DNA of 64,000 bases from Roseburia_C amylophila (GCF_025567465.1 NZ_JAOQKI010000006.1:62001-126000), one strand, 5' to 3'; shown: positions 25,980 to 36,062, numbered from the stretch's first letter. A program made the numbers and translations. Notes: generated by a model not told the origin, from the letters alone.

Positions 25980-26954
25980 TTAGTCTTTCTTTACACTATT
26001 ATCCGGTAATTGTGTCCACTGCCATCCCTCATCTTCATCATAATCGAAATGATTGGTCACTCCGTAGCCCGGATTCAATCCGTGGTCATATGTATTATCA
26101 AACTCCACTGTTACGATTTCATCCGCACTGATTTCTGCTGTCTGCTGTGGCTCACTTACCAGTCTATAACCAGCCCCACTATATACCTCTGTCACAGTAA
26201 CTTTTGCACCTGCCGGAATATGATCTGCAATTGCCGCTTTCGTTCCTGCCGATGAATGTGTGGTCGATACTACATTACTGTATACCGTATTACCATTTTC
26301 ATCTACTGCTTCTATCGAAAATACAAAAGTTACCTCTTTCATTGTCTCATTATAGTTATCAAGATTTTTCTGTATAAGAAGACTTCCATACCGTGGAGAA
26401 CGTTCCGGTTTTAGATTTGCTGTAACCTCGTAAATCCATTTGTTTTCTGCGCCTGCAGAATGAAATGCCTGATTATCCGGCAACGCAATCAGACCTGGAT
26501 TAAAATTATACTCATAAAAACCGGTTGATGCAGTTTCAACCACAACAAGATATATCCCAGAATTCAGTTCTTTCTCTCCTGTTCCATCCGTAATCGTGCA
26601 TTCTGTATCCGGGGTTTTATCCGAAGCGAGCTCCGCTGCCTTCGCTGTCATCTCTTCCCATGTAACATCTCCATTTACCGCATCTTTTAAAGAGAGGGAT
26701 TTAAATTCTGATGTTTCGCTGTACTCTCCTGCTGCATCCACAGTCGCTACCTGATATATTTTAGCATGCAGTTCCATCCCATTCAGTTCTTCCGTATATT
26801 CTTCGCCCTTCGGCACAGATAAAGTCAAAGTACAAGGTTCTGCCGGATCTATTACATTGGTGGCATATGCAGATGCCACATGTAATCCTGCTGCTGCCAA
26901 AAACAACGTCAGTAATCCCGCAATATACCCTTTCTTTATTTTTAACTTTTTCAT
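25980..26954 (-). CDS. Pilin-like protein without membrane anchor (Cna-B/FctA-like)
   Basis: 324 residues. Signal peptide (IAGLLTLFLAAAGLHVASA), an N-terminal pilin-like domain with GIYLVVVETASTGFYEYNF, then a Cna-B/DUF5979-like domain (YGSLLIQKNLDNYNETMKEV, then VTFVFSIEAVDENGNTVYS, TVTEVYSGAGYRLVS). It ends WTQLPDNSVKKD with no hydrophobic helix, so the usual sorting signal is missing; LPDNS is only a reminder of one. It lies directly after the second sortase gene (4-base overlap). A minor or tip pilin joined by sortase or isopeptide bonds is possible; a truncated sorting signal is another reading. Confidence 0.7.
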   Translation of the reverse strand: MKKLKIKKGYIAGLLTLFLAAAGLHVASAYATNVIDPAEPCTLTLSVPKGEEYTEELNGMELHAKIYQVATVDAAGEYSETSEFKSLSLKDAVNGDVTWEEMTAKAAELASDKTPDTECTITDGTGEKELNSGIYLVVVETASTGFYEYNFNPGLIALPDNQAFHSAGAENKWIYEVTANLKPERSPRYGSLLIQKNLDNYNETMKEVTFVFSIEAVDENGNTVYSNVVSTTHSSAGTKAAIADHIPAGAKVTVTEVYSGAGYRLVSEPQQTAEISADEIVTVEFDNTYDHGLNPGYGVTNHFDYDEDEGWQWTQLPDNSVKKD

Positions 26955-27847
26955 TTTCCACCCTCCTTAGAACCTCTTGAAACTTTTCTATCTCGAATAA
27001 TCTTTATCAAAACTGTAATCAGAATTGCTGCTGCAACTGCCAGTATTGCATATAACATATAATAATCTTTCACCGTCTGAAGCATAGATTCATTGGCTAT
27101 TGCCTTCTCATCATCCTCTCCATTATACGGGACACTGTGACCACGCACCAGCAGTCTATGGCTGTTTACACCATATGGGGTGCAGGTGAAAAGTGTTACA
27201 TAATCTTCCCCTTCGACATTCTTCATTGCCTCTGTCAAAGTATCCGTATCATCCTTTTCTACCATCGGCAGAATCTGATCCACTTCATATGCAAGCACCT
27301 TATCCAGTACATGCACATAGAATTTATCACCTTCTACAAGCTGGTCAATATCGGTAAAAAGTTTCGCACTTGGCAGTCCGCGGTGTGCTGCCAGTACACT
27401 ATGTTTTCCCTTACCACCAACCGGAAGACTGGTTCCGGACATATGACCTGCGCCAATCTGTAATACTGCCTCCGAAGTTCCATGATAAATCGGAAGTCTC
27501 TGTTCTATTTTCGGGATGGAAATATATCCCATAATCCCATTATCTCCCGGATTTAATACGGACCAGTATTTACTTTCTCTCATATTCTGTTCTTCCTGTG
27601 AAAATGCATCCCCATCGAAGGTATTATTACCTATCTGGGAATTATATTCCTCTGCCATCTCCCAGAGCTTCTGATAGTCTACTTCATCCATATCTGCAAC
27701 AGTTTCTTCATAACTGGCAATTGCCCTGCTCTGATGGTATTTATTCCATTGATCTGCCACAGTCGGATATGCAAAGATTCCCAGTCCGACCAGGAAAACC
27801 AGTCCAAGCAGAATTCCAGGTAATTTCTGCTTCCATTTCTGTTTCAT
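26951..27847 (-). CDS. Class C sortase (pilin polymerase), second copy
   Basis: 298 residues. One N-terminal and one C-terminal membrane helix, as in pilus-specific class C sortases. The lid-region segment is SVLNPGDNGIMGYISIPKI, the conserved IYHGTSEAVLQIGAGHM, the catalytic His in LAAHRGLPSAKLFTDI, Cys in TLFTCTPYGVNSHRLLVRG and Arg in HRLLVRG. It forms covalent bonds between pilin subunits. Close relative of the sortase at 27851; two class C sortases usually divide major-pilin polymerisation and minor-pilin attachment. Confidence 0.95.
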   Translation of the reverse strand: MKQKWKQKLPGILLGLVFLVGLGIFAYPTVADQWNKYHQSRAIASYEETVADMDEVDYQKLWEMAEEYNSQIGNNTFDGDAFSQEEQNMRESKYWSVLNPGDNGIMGYISIPKIEQRLPIYHGTSEAVLQIGAGHMSGTSLPVGGKGKHSVLAAHRGLPSAKLFTDIDQLVEGDKFYVHVLDKVLAYEVDQILPMVEKDDTDTLTEAMKNVEGEDYVTLFTCTPYGVNSHRLLVRGHSVPYNGEDDEKAIANESMLQTVKDYYMLYAILAVAAAILITVLIKIIRDRKVSRGSKEGGK

Positions 27848-27850
27848 TCC

Positions 27851-28699
27851 CTACTCCTTTTTCCTCTTCCAGCTAAACCGCTGCCAAATCAAAAGTCCCA
27901 GTAAAATCCAGAACAGTAATATAATCGCAACTACAATTGCAACTGCAGAAGTATTGACAAGATATCCATCTGCCGTCACAAAGTTACCGCTTTCCTCCTG
28001 TGAAATCCGCTCACCCCTTACCAGCAGCCGATGAGAATTGATTCCATATGGAGTGCAGGTCATTAATGTACAATAATCTTTTCCCTCTTCAATTGTAAGA
28101 TCATTAATTTCCTGTGGTTCTACAATTTTAATCTGATCCACCTGATAAGTCAGTTTGCGATCCAATACGGTAACGGTAAAGGTATCTCCTGCTTCCATTT
28201 TATCCAGATTTGTAAAAAGTCTTGCAGACGGAAGTCCTCTGTGTGCAGAAAGAACACTATGTGTGCCTTCTCCTCCAACCGGCAAACTACTGCCCTCTAA
28301 ATGGCCTGCTGCAACCTGTAATACTCCTTCCGAAGTTCCATGATAAATCGGGAGTTCCACACCTAACTTTTCAATTGTAACATAACCCATGATGCCGGTG
28401 CCAGAAATATCAAGAATGCTGTTATAATCGCCTGCCTCTGCATAATTCAGAAATGGCCGGTTCACATCCTTTAATTTTTCATTGTAGGTATCAGCTTTTT
28501 TTAACATTGTGTCTTTTTCTTCTTCTGTCAGTGATTTTACGGCATTACTATAAGACGCAACGGCTCTTGACTGGACTTTTGAATTCCAGTAAGAACTAAT
28601 TGGCGGATACAGCATCACGGAGAGACCTATGATAAAAACAAACACTAACATTACATTCAGTTTATCTTTCTTAAATAATTTCTTTAATGTCCTCTTCAT
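27851..28699 (-). CDS. Class C sortase (pilin polymerase), first copy
   Basis: 282 residues from MKRTLKKLFKKDKLN. Features as in its neighbour: VMLVFVFIIGLSVMLYPPI helix, IYHGTSEGVLQVAAGHLEGSSLPVGG, catalytic SAHRGLPSARLFTNL and TLMTCTPYGINSHRLLVRGE, C-terminal helix. The start at 28699 has AGGGAG upstream; an open frame runs on to 28780 through a strong stem-loop and is not coding. It follows the major pilin directly. Confidence 0.95.
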   Translation of the reverse strand: MKRTLKKLFKKDKLNVMLVFVFIIGLSVMLYPPISSYWNSKVQSRAVASYSNAVKSLTEEEKDTMLKKADTYNEKLKDVNRPFLNYAEAGDYNSILDISGTGIMGYVTIEKLGVELPIYHGTSEGVLQVAAGHLEGSSLPVGGEGTHSVLSAHRGLPSARLFTNLDKMEAGDTFTVTVLDRKLTYQVDQIKIVEPQEINDLTIEEGKDYCTLMTCTPYGINSHRLLVRGERISQEESGNFVTADGYLVNTSAVAIVVAIILLFWILLGLLIWQRFSWKRKKE

Positions 28700-28769
28700 A
28701 GATTTCTCCCTAATGCTGTCAAAGTCCCAGCGAGCGGGAATTTTCTTCCAGTCTCGTTCGTGTATAAAT

Positions 28770-28806
28770 CGGCGGTTCACCGGGAATTCCCGGTGAATTA
28801 CCGCCG
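28770..28806 (-). other. Stable stem-loop between major pilin and sortase genes
   Basis: Perfectly matching GC-rich hairpin, CGGCGG-TTCACCGGG around AATT with its complement (one side has one extra A), about 14-17 paired bases. It lies 15 bases after the pilin stop codon (28821) and has no T tract, so it is more likely an mRNA 3'-end protector or partial attenuator than a full terminator. Confidence 0.75.
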
Positions 28807-28820
28807 TTCATCTTAAAATT

Positions 28821-30287
28821 CTAGTTTTTTGCAGTACGTTTTCTTGTGATTAACAATACAGCTGCTACAATCATGATAATTGCACCTACGGTATAGAAAA
28901 TCTTAGTACCGATACCACCGGTTGCAGGAAGTTCAGTTCCACTTAAGTTCTGTACATCCGTGGATACAGCACCTGTTCTTAAAGTTGCTGTAAAGATTGC
29001 TTCTGTTCCTTCTGAAACAACCTTTCCAGAAGCATCTTTTACTACTAATGTCTTTAATTCCGGATTATCTGATGTTGTATCATAGGTTGCTTCTACTGAA
29101 AATACAAGATCATCTGCTTTATTATATCCTGCCGGAACAGTTGTCTCAACCAATTTATACCGGCCTGCATCTACACCTTTGAAATAGAAGGTTGTTACTC
29201 CTGTAATCTCATTTCCAACTGCAACATAATCACCTGTAGTGCTGTCTAATTTGTAAAGGGTAAATCCTGCACCCTCAAGAGGAGCATTGTTACCGTCTAC
29301 CTTATTTGCAATTAAATTATATGTAAATACAATAACTTTATCTTCTGGAGTTACACCTGTGCCATCCCCATAAGGATTGTTGCTGTATTCCAGTTTGGAT
29401 ACGTTGGTGTTTCCACCTTCACCGATTACTGCATTTTCATTCAGTTTTGCGGTGTAATTTACAACTACTTTACTTCCAGCTTTTACTGCTTTGATATTCT
29501 TTAAATCTGCAAAACGAACTTCAAAAGTGCAGCCATCATCTAAATCTTCTGTAACTACTTCATAGCCGGTTGTTACTGCTGTTCCGTCCACTGTTACAGT
29601 TACAGAATCTGCATTGAAAGTAAGTCCGTCAGACATGGTATCATGGAATGCATAATAATAACTTCCATATTTATCATATTTTGCATCTACCGTACCGGTT
29701 AACTGGAATGGTACGTTATCTCCGATATCATAATCTGCTGCATCCTGCCAGTCACTCTCTGCACCGGTAGAGTCATTTTTCTCTTTTACTTTCTTTTCAA
29801 GTTCCGGTCTGTCTTCCTTTGTTGTTACAGTTACGCTGTCATTTCCAGCTGTGTCTAACATAACAAGGGAATAGGTATCACCTTCATCACCTGTTTTTGT
29901 TTCTGCAATCAGGTAATAACCCTGATCAACACCGCTAAATTTATCATCGGATGTTTTTGCTTCCGGCTCTAATGTCTTGATTTTTGCAAATACTGCATCT
30001 GCAAATGCACGAATACCATCTGCATCTAATCCTGAAATGTAATTAATTACATCCTTATCTTCTGTTTTTCCTGTTACTTCTTTCAATGCTGCTGCATACT
30101 TATCATTTAATGTGTATGCAAATTTTCCTTCACCACCATCTGTAGCATTCAGTAATCTGTATGCCGCATATTCAGAACCTGCTGCGCCATTTGTAATTGT
30201 AATGTCTGCTGCATAAACAGTAACACCCATTGCGAATGCCATAACCATTGCAACCATTGCTGCAAAAAGTTTTTTCAATTTTTTCAT
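28821..30287 (-). CDS. LPXTG major pilin subunit (SpaH/EbpB type)
   Basis: 488 residues. Signal peptide (AMVAMVMAFAMGVTVYA), an N-terminal pilin domain, a middle domain and a C-terminal Cna-B domain (NLIANKVDGNNAPLEGAGFTL). The E-box YKLVETTVPAGY around residue 390 supports an isopeptide bond. The sorting signal is LPATG at residues 453-457, followed by a hydrophobic helix and KRTAKN. The segment SVTVTTKEDRPELEKKV (151-167) occupies the place of the pilin motif VxVYPK, making Lys157 the likely polymerisation lysine, though 'YP' is 'TT'. Very strong ribosome site. The sortase genes follow at once. Confidence 0.95.
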   Translation of the reverse strand: MKKLKKLFAAMVAMVMAFAMGVTVYAADITITNGAAGSEYAAYRLLNATDGGEGKFAYTLNDKYAAALKEVTGKTEDKDVINYISGLDADGIRAFADAVFAKIKTLEPEAKTSDDKFSGVDQGYYLIAETKTGDEGDTYSLVMLDTAGNDSVTVTTKEDRPELEKKVKEKNDSTGAESDWQDAADYDIGDNVPFQLTGTVDAKYDKYGSYYYAFHDTMSDGLTFNADSVTVTVDGTAVTTGYEVVTEDLDDGCTFEVRFADLKNIKAVKAGSKVVVNYTAKLNENAVIGEGGNTNVSKLEYSNNPYGDGTGVTPEDKVIVFTYNLIANKVDGNNAPLEGAGFTLYKLDSTTGDYVAVGNEITGVTTFYFKGVDAGRYKLVETTVPAGYNKADDLVFSVEATYDTTSDNPELKTLVVKDASGKVVSEGTEAIFTATLRTGAVSTDVQNLSGTELPATGGIGTKIFYTVGAIIMIVAAVLLITRKRTAKN

Positions 30288-30354
30288 CTTCTTTCTCCTT
30301 CTTTGACCTTTTAATATATTTGATACCTGAAACGGATTTCCTCAAAAGGGGGCT

Positions 30355-33300
30355 TTATATGCCTGCACCCCTTTCTCTTTTCCGTCTCATCCGGTATCCA
30401 TACAACAGGGATGACATAAGCATAATTGCTGCACCACCTATAGTATAAACAGTAGTACCTGTTCCTCCCGTTGCCGGAAGTTCATAACCGTATTCCTGAT
30501 TCTTAACCTGAATCGAAATACTATCAAGATTATCATAATAGGTAAAGGTATATTTATTTTCTTTGCTTAATTCTGTACCCTTCTGACCTATTCCAACTAA
30601 CTCATAACCATTTACCAGTTTTTCTTTCACCGTGTAGACCTGACCATCTTCCAACGCTTTATTACCATTCTGGTCTGTAATGGTCTTCAATGCAACCGAT
30701 CCACCCTGGCATACGGCAAATTCTGTAATATAATCAGCTTCATCCGTTGAGTCACCTTTATATAATACAAAAGTAAAGGTTTTCATCTGATCATATGGAA
30801 GTTCATTTCCATATGCATCCAGAACGTCTTTCTCAATTACCGGTTTCTTATAAATCTTTACTCCGACCTTCGGAGGCTCTGCCCGCAGTGTTTTTTCATT
30901 TCCGTTTACTTCTGCCGTATACTGGTATGCGAAGCTGTTCCATGCAGTCTCACCCGGGTTTGCATTCTCTCCTACTACTCCATTATATTTCACGGTAAGA
31001 ATACAGCCCTTCTTTAATGCAAAGGTATCTGCCATCTTTATACGGAAGGACACATCATCTGACTGCCAGAAGGAATGCCACTGTTCTGTTGAAGTACCCG
31101 ACATATCAGCTTCAGTAAAGCTTACCAGATTTGAAAATTCCACAAAATAATCCACGCCTTCTTCCAGCTGCCGTTTTGTGCCGCTCTCCTCAGTTACCCA
31201 GAGTTCCAGTCCTTCGGCATATGCAACAGAGAATTCACTTCCTCGTTTTTCTTTCTGGTTCAGTACTCCGGTATCATTTATATGTGGCATACTGTCTACA
31301 ATAACCATCTGTGTAAAGGAGTTATTGCTGACATTTTCAATATTGTTGGTGTAAATCACATCTTTTCCATCTTCATCCAGATAAATGTAATTCTTTCCTT
31401 CCAGTCCAAGATAGCCGCTTCCCCGGTTATCTGAATTACCGGTTTCCTCTACCGTTTTCCATGAGAATGAACCATAATCACCCAATGCATAAACGCAATC
31501 AGAAGCTTTTACTCCAATATATTTTCCACTGTCATCCGTCACCAGTTCTCCCGTTTTTACACTGTTATCATCAAACGGATCATCCGGCAGGAGATATGCA
31601 GTATTTTCATAAATCTTGTTCTCATATACTGTATTTCTGGTATATACCGTAAACTCCGCTTTTCCACCTGCAGGAATCTGATATTCTTTTCCCTCCAGAT
31701 ACAGTGAAAACTCGTGGGTCGCATTATCCGGTATCAGCTTCCATACTTCTTCAGACAAATCATACTTATGAAGTACATTATCATCCTCATCATAAATGGT
31801 CAGTACAAAAGCATTTTTGTCAAGTCCCAGGTGAAGGGTTTTATTAGTTGCCTCTTCTTTCGACAATATATGGAACGGAGACTGAACAGAATCTTTCATT
31901 GTATAATCGCAAATTGGAATGGTTCCATCGTTGCGTAACTCCAACAGCCACTTTGTCGTTACATTCGGCTGTATATTGTCCTTCTCTTCCAATTCAACAG
32001 CATCTTCCACATTTTTACCAGATGGTATATAGGACACTGCTTTCTTGGTAATTCCCGGAACAATTACATCCTTTGGTGTTATCATTACAGATGACGAAAT
32101 AACACGCTTTTCTCCTACAATTCCTTTATCTTCCGATGTGCCGTTATTCTGTCTGGAATCATCCCTGGTTCCTCTCATTGTAATGTCATTCGGATTCTCA
32201 CGATATTCCACATCCTTATCTACCAATAAATCCACGGTATTGGTAATTGGAACATCTAATTCCACGTCTTTACTTACCTTGCACATCACAAAGAATGAAA
32301 GATTCTTTCCTGCCGGCAAATCATAACCTTTGCCCTCGGCTCCAATCGTAAAGGTAACCATATGATTTTCCTTATCATCATTGGTCATTGCAATGGTAAC
32401 ATCCCTTACCAGACTTCTGCCATCGATATTGGTTACCTGCGCCATGTTCCAGTCGTTTGACTTAATTGGTTCACTATAACTCTTTTCAATCTGAACCGGA
32501 AGCGTATATCCCAGGCTCGGACGTATTCCAACATATTCCAGACCATCCGCCATATGATCTTCCAATGTATCAATATGAACCGGATCTTCTCCTGTATTTG
32601 TTACTGTAATATTGTAAATCACATAATTTCCGAGATAATTTCCTTCATTTACACTCTTAGAGAATATGGACTTATCTTTTAACTGGCTGGTCTTCCACTG
32701 ATGGAACTGATCCAGAATTGCCCACACACTCTTCTGCACATCCACTGCCTGATCCAGTTTCTTTTTTCCTTCCGGCTCCCCTTTTACCGTTACTGTATCC
32801 TTCATTCCGTTTACGGTTGCACTATTGGTATAAGTAAAGGTTCCCGTCTGTTCATTCTCTTTATCATCCATATAAATGTAAGCATTGAATTCTTTTTCAA
32901 TCACTTCACCCGGTGACATGGTGCCAATCTTCCAGATTAAACGGATTCCTTTATGTGCACTGATATTTATTCCATTGCTCTTGCCAATCCAGTATCTCTT
33001 TATCTGCACATATTCACCATTTATCTTTGTATAATAAGTTCCCCAGTCAGATGTATTTTCTACATACTCTTTCCAGCTGATACCAGCCTCTACCAGTTCC
33101 TCATCATTCTTTGGATATCTGGAATTTAACGTTCCTGCCTGCTTTGCCTTATAAATCTTGTATTCATCCGAAGGAAAGACATGATATGGCATATCATCTG
33201 TCAATGACAGTCCGCCTTTCTTATATGCGGCATCTCCATCAGCATTTGTAATCGTTATGCTGTATTTAAATAATTCCTCTGCTTTAAAGGTTTCTCCACC

Positions 33301-35373
33301 TTCCCCGCCATTAACCTTCTTATCTACGGTAATTGGATTTTCCACTTCAATGGTTTCTCCGGTGCTTTCGCCGGATGAGTTGCTGGTGATATGATTTACA
33401 AGGTCATAATCCGCTGCTTCCGGCAATTCATTCAGGTCTACCTTACATACATATTTAATCGTTACTTTCTCTTTGGCATTCAGTCTGCCCAAAGAAAATG
33501 TCAGCTTCTTGCCATCCACCTGAAGTCCTACATAGCGGCTGCCGCCTACTGCATTGGATGACTCTGCCACGAAGTCCGTTGCACTTTCGGTTACCTGATT
33601 TCCATTCTTATCTATGATATATTGGAACACCAGTCCCTTTGGCAGCGTATCCTCTAAAATCTGTTCAATGGTTTGATAGTCTTCTTTATTTTCGATAGTT
33701 ACAGTATAAGTAACCAAATCGCCATTTTTTACATTTTTCTTATCACTGCTCTTGTCAATGGTAAGCTCCGGTTTCTTATAAATAACGGTAATGGTTGAAT
33801 CTTTGCCTTTATAGGACGCTTTGTTGTGAATGGAGGTATTGTTTGGATATTTTGCCAGTTCCTCCTGGCTCTTCACATTAACCGCAAATGTAAATTCTGC
33901 TTTCTCACCGGCTTTCAATGTACCCGGTGCCCAGCTTATTGTGCGGGTTTCTTCGTCATATTCCGCGCCCTGATTCCGGATTGCCTGTATCTGCTCCGCA
34001 GTCAGCACCAGATGCTCCGGCAGTTTATCTGTCACCTTATAAACGCTTCCATCTGAAGCTTCTCCTTTAATCGGATTGTTTCCAGTATTTTCTACCGTAA
34101 TCGTATAATTAATGGTATCACCGGCAATTACTTCTTTCTTATCTGCCGTCTTAACAATTTTAAAGTCCTCTTTTATTTCCGGTCTTGACTTTACATCTGC
34201 GGATAATTTTGTGTGATCATATTCTTTATAAGGAACAGATTCAAAATCAACATGATTTGTAATTACATCCTCTTTTACTTTTTCTGCGGCTACTGTAATG
34301 TAATTATCTGTTAATACTAATTTTGATACATCCAGACTTGCGCTTACATTCAGATGCTCCTGTTCTCTTGTTGGCACACCATCTGTCATATACTGGTTCG
34401 GCACACTAATCTTATATGTAACGGTTTTTCCATCCAATGTCAGGCTTGTAACGGTTCCTCCCTGAAGATCAGTAAACTGGAAAATCACATTTCCATTGCT
34501 ATCCACAACGGAAACACCATCTTCACTGACCTTGGTTCCTTCCGGAAAGCTGATTCCATCCGGTAATGTCAATACATCGCTCAACTCTACATGGTCTGTC
34601 CAGATTGCTCCCGTATCACCAACGCCACATGGATTCATACTGTTTGCAGTGATTCTATAATCTAATGTTCCTTCCAGCTTATTGATCTTTCCATTCACCG
34701 GAATAATTTCCTTACTGACAGTTTTTTTCAAATCCTGCCAGAGATTCGTTCCATGCCAGATCAATTCTGCCGGTTCAGAAATCACATCATTGTCTTTCTG
34801 ATCCGGAATCTCCGGTGTCAATGTTACCTTGGAATCTTTTTCCATAATTCCATTTAAGGAATTAAACTGCAAGTCGAAGGAAACGGTTGAACCTGCAGGC
34901 GGTTCAAACTCTATGTAAGTCTCATCATCCTCTTCTACCAGTTTTACTTCCAGTGTTTCTTCTGTTGTTTCACTGACCGCTTTATAGGTAACCTGCATAA
35001 CATCACTTTCTTCAAAACCGGTCAATGTAACTCCTTCCGGTAAATCACTAATCCGGATACGAACCGGTACCAGCTCTGTATCTGTCGGATTTGAGTTGGT
35101 TGCACTCACGGTTGCATACAGAATCTGTCCATTTTTCCCATCATCCGGACTCTTCTGTGAAACGCTCAAGTTAATACGCTCACTAATCGTGCCTCCGGCT
35201 GACGTCTGCTCTGTTTCCTTATTTCCTGTTGCTGCAAGTCCCGGAAGAATCAGTCCCCAGACTACACCCACTGCCACAAGAACGCAGCATATCCCCAGTA
35301 AAATTTTTGTTCTTCTGCGGATTTTTCTCTTTTCTTCTGCTTTCTTTACATGTTTTCTTACATTTTCCTGCAT
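30355..35373 (-). CDS. Large LPXTG adhesin with DUF11-like repeats (probable tip protein)
   Basis: 1672 residues. A basic N-terminus and export helix (ILLGICCVLVAVGVVWGLILP), then several DUF11-like conserved repeats, each starting with wording such as KTADKKEVIAGDTINYTIT, KSSDKKNVKNGDLVTYTVT and a third near NYVIYNITVTNTGED; a late Cna-B-like domain begins at IEKDVLDAYGNELPYDQ. The C-terminal signal is LPATG at 1632-1636, a helix and RMRRKRERG. First structural gene of the pilus cluster, so a tip adhesin or wall scaffold is expected. No von Willebrand A-type MIDAS motif was seen. Confidence 0.9.
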   Translation of the reverse strand: MQENVRKHVKKAEEKRKIRRRTKILLGICCVLVAVGVVWGLILPGLAATGNKETEQTSAGGTISERINLSVSQKSPDDGKNGQILYATVSATNSNPTDTELVPVRIRISDLPEGVTLTGFEESDVMQVTYKAVSETTEETLEVKLVEEDDETYIEFEPPAGSTVSFDLQFNSLNGIMEKDSKVTLTPEIPDQKDNDVISEPAELIWHGTNLWQDLKKTVSKEIIPVNGKINKLEGTLDYRITANSMNPCGVGDTGAIWTDHVELSDVLTLPDGISFPEGTKVSEDGVSVVDSNGNVIFQFTDLQGGTVTSLTLDGKTVTYKISVPNQYMTDGVPTREQEHLNVSASLDVSKLVLTDNYITVAAEKVKEDVITNHVDFESVPYKEYDHTKLSADVKSRPEIKEDFKIVKTADKKEVIAGDTINYTITVENTGNNPIKGEASDGSVYKVTDKLPEHLVLTAEQIQAIRNQGAEYDEETRTISWAPGTLKAGEKAEFTFAVNVKSQEELAKYPNNTSIHNKASYKGKDSTITVIYKKPELTIDKSSDKKNVKNGDLVTYTVTIENKEDYQTIEQILEDTLPKGLVFQYIIDKNGNQVTESATDFVAESSNAVGGSRYVGLQVDGKKLTFSLGRLNAKEKVTIKYVCKVDLNELPEAADYDLVNHITSNSSGESTGETIEVENPITVDKKVNGGEGGETFKAEELFKYSITITNADGDAAYKKGGLSLTDDMPYHVFPSDEYKIYKAKQAGTLNSRYPKNDEELVEAGISWKEYVENTSDWGTYYTKINGEYVQIKRYWIGKSNGINISAHKGIRLIWKIGTMSPGEVIEKEFNAYIYMDDKENEQTGTFTYTNSATVNGMKDTVTVKGEPEGKKKLDQAVDVQKSVWAILDQFHQWKTSQLKDKSIFSKSVNEGNYLGNYVIYNITVTNTGEDPVHIDTLEDHMADGLEYVGIRPSLGYTLPVQIEKSYSEPIKSNDWNMAQVTNIDGRSLVRDVTIAMTNDDKENHMVTFTIGAEGKGYDLPAGKNLSFFVMCKVSKDVELDVPITNTVDLLVDKDVEYRENPNDITMRGTRDDSRQNNGTSEDKGIVGEKRVISSSVMITPKDVIVPGITKKAVSYIPSGKNVEDAVELEEKDNIQPNVTTKWLLELRNDGTIPICDYTMKDSVQSPFHILSKEEATNKTLHLGLDKNAFVLTIYDEDDNVLHKYDLSEEVWKLIPDNATHEFSLYLEGKEYQIPAGGKAEFTVYTRNTVYENKIYENTAYLLPDDPFDDNSVKTGELVTDDSGKYIGVKASDCVYALGDYGSFSWKTVEETGNSDNRGSGYLGLEGKNYIYLDEDGKDVIYTNNIENVSNNSFTQMVIVDSMPHINDTGVLNQKEKRGSEFSVAYAEGLELWVTEESGTKRQLEEGVDYFVEFSNLVSFTEADMSGTSTEQWHSFWQSDDVSFRIKMADTFALKKGCILTVKYNGVVGENANPGETAWNSFAYQYTAEVNGNEKTLRAEPPKVGVKIYKKPVIEKDVLDAYGNELPYDQMKTFTFVLYKGDSTDEADYITEFAVCQGGSVALKTITDQNGNKALEDGQVYTVKEKLVNGYELVGIGQKGTELSKENKYTFTYYDNLDSISIQVKNQEYGYELPATGGTGTTVYTIGGAAIMLMSSLLYGYRMRRKRERGAGI

Positions 35374-35387
35374 ATCCCTATCTCTCC

Positions 35388-36062
35388 CTATTTAAGGAAT
35401 CCCATTTTACTCAATGGCCAGAATCGAAAAGCCACCTTTCCAATTATCTGTTCTTCTGCCACACACCCAATGGCTGAACTCCGGCTGTCAACCGATACTG
35501 AACGATGGTCTCCCATCACAAAATATTTGCCTTCCGGCACCTGATAAGGAAAATCAATATCACATTCCCCTAAATCTTTCTTTATTGCATATGGTTCATC
35601 TAATTTTTCACCATTTACATATACATTGCCGTCTTCGTCTATATCTATGTAATCACCTGCAGTTCCTATGACCCTTTTTACAAGAATCTTACTCTGATAG
35701 TAAAAGCCGATGATATCTCCCTGTTTGATTTTTGTGGTTTTCTTTATTACTACCAGTTCACCATTCTCTAATGCCGGTTCCATGCTCTTGCCCGAAACCT
35801 GCAATACCGGTACTAATCTTGTTGCAATCAATACTGAAATTGCTGCCACCACAAGCAGTATTCCGAGTGCACTGAAAAGATGCTGCTTCTTCTCTCTGTG
35901 AGCCTGTTCCGCCCGTATACTTTGAAGTGCCACATCTAATTCTATTTTCTTGTCCTTATTCCCGTCATTTTCTTCTGTAGTTTCCTGCAAATCCTTCTGG
36001 AGTCCCTCTATAATTTCAATCAACTCCCAGCGTTTCAGCTTGCGGAAATCCTTATCTGCCAC
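35388..36062 (-). CDS. lepB: Signal peptidase I heading the pilus cluster (third of three)
   Basis: About 224 residues from a GTG start (ADKDFRKLKRWELIEII follows) with AGGGGG 8 bases upstream. Unlike the two others it has a ~70-residue soluble, coiled-coil-like N-terminus (LQKDLQETTEENDGNKDKKI) before the membrane helix (FSALGILLVVAAISVLIAT). The catalytic Ser is in VSGKSMEPALENG, Lys in KILVKRVIGTAGD, and GDHRSVSVDSRSS replaces GDN. First gene of the operon, 14 bases ahead of the adhesin; in streptococcal pilus islands a SipA-like signal peptidase is likewise required for assembly. Confidence 0.93.
   Translation of the reverse strand: MADKDFRKLKRWELIEIIEGLQKDLQETTEENDGNKDKKIELDVALQSIRAEQAHREKKQHLFSALGILLVVAAISVLIATRLVPVLQVSGKSMEPALENGELVVIKKTTKIKQGDIIGFYYQSKILVKRVIGTAGDYIDIDEDGNVYVNGEKLDEPYAIKKDLGECDIDFPYQVPEGKYFVMGDHRSVSVDSRSSAIGCVAEEQIIGKVAFRFWPLSKMGFLK

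Noticed and set aside
25980..26954. LPDNS as a true sorting signal
   Set aside because: No hydrophobic helix or basic tail follows it.
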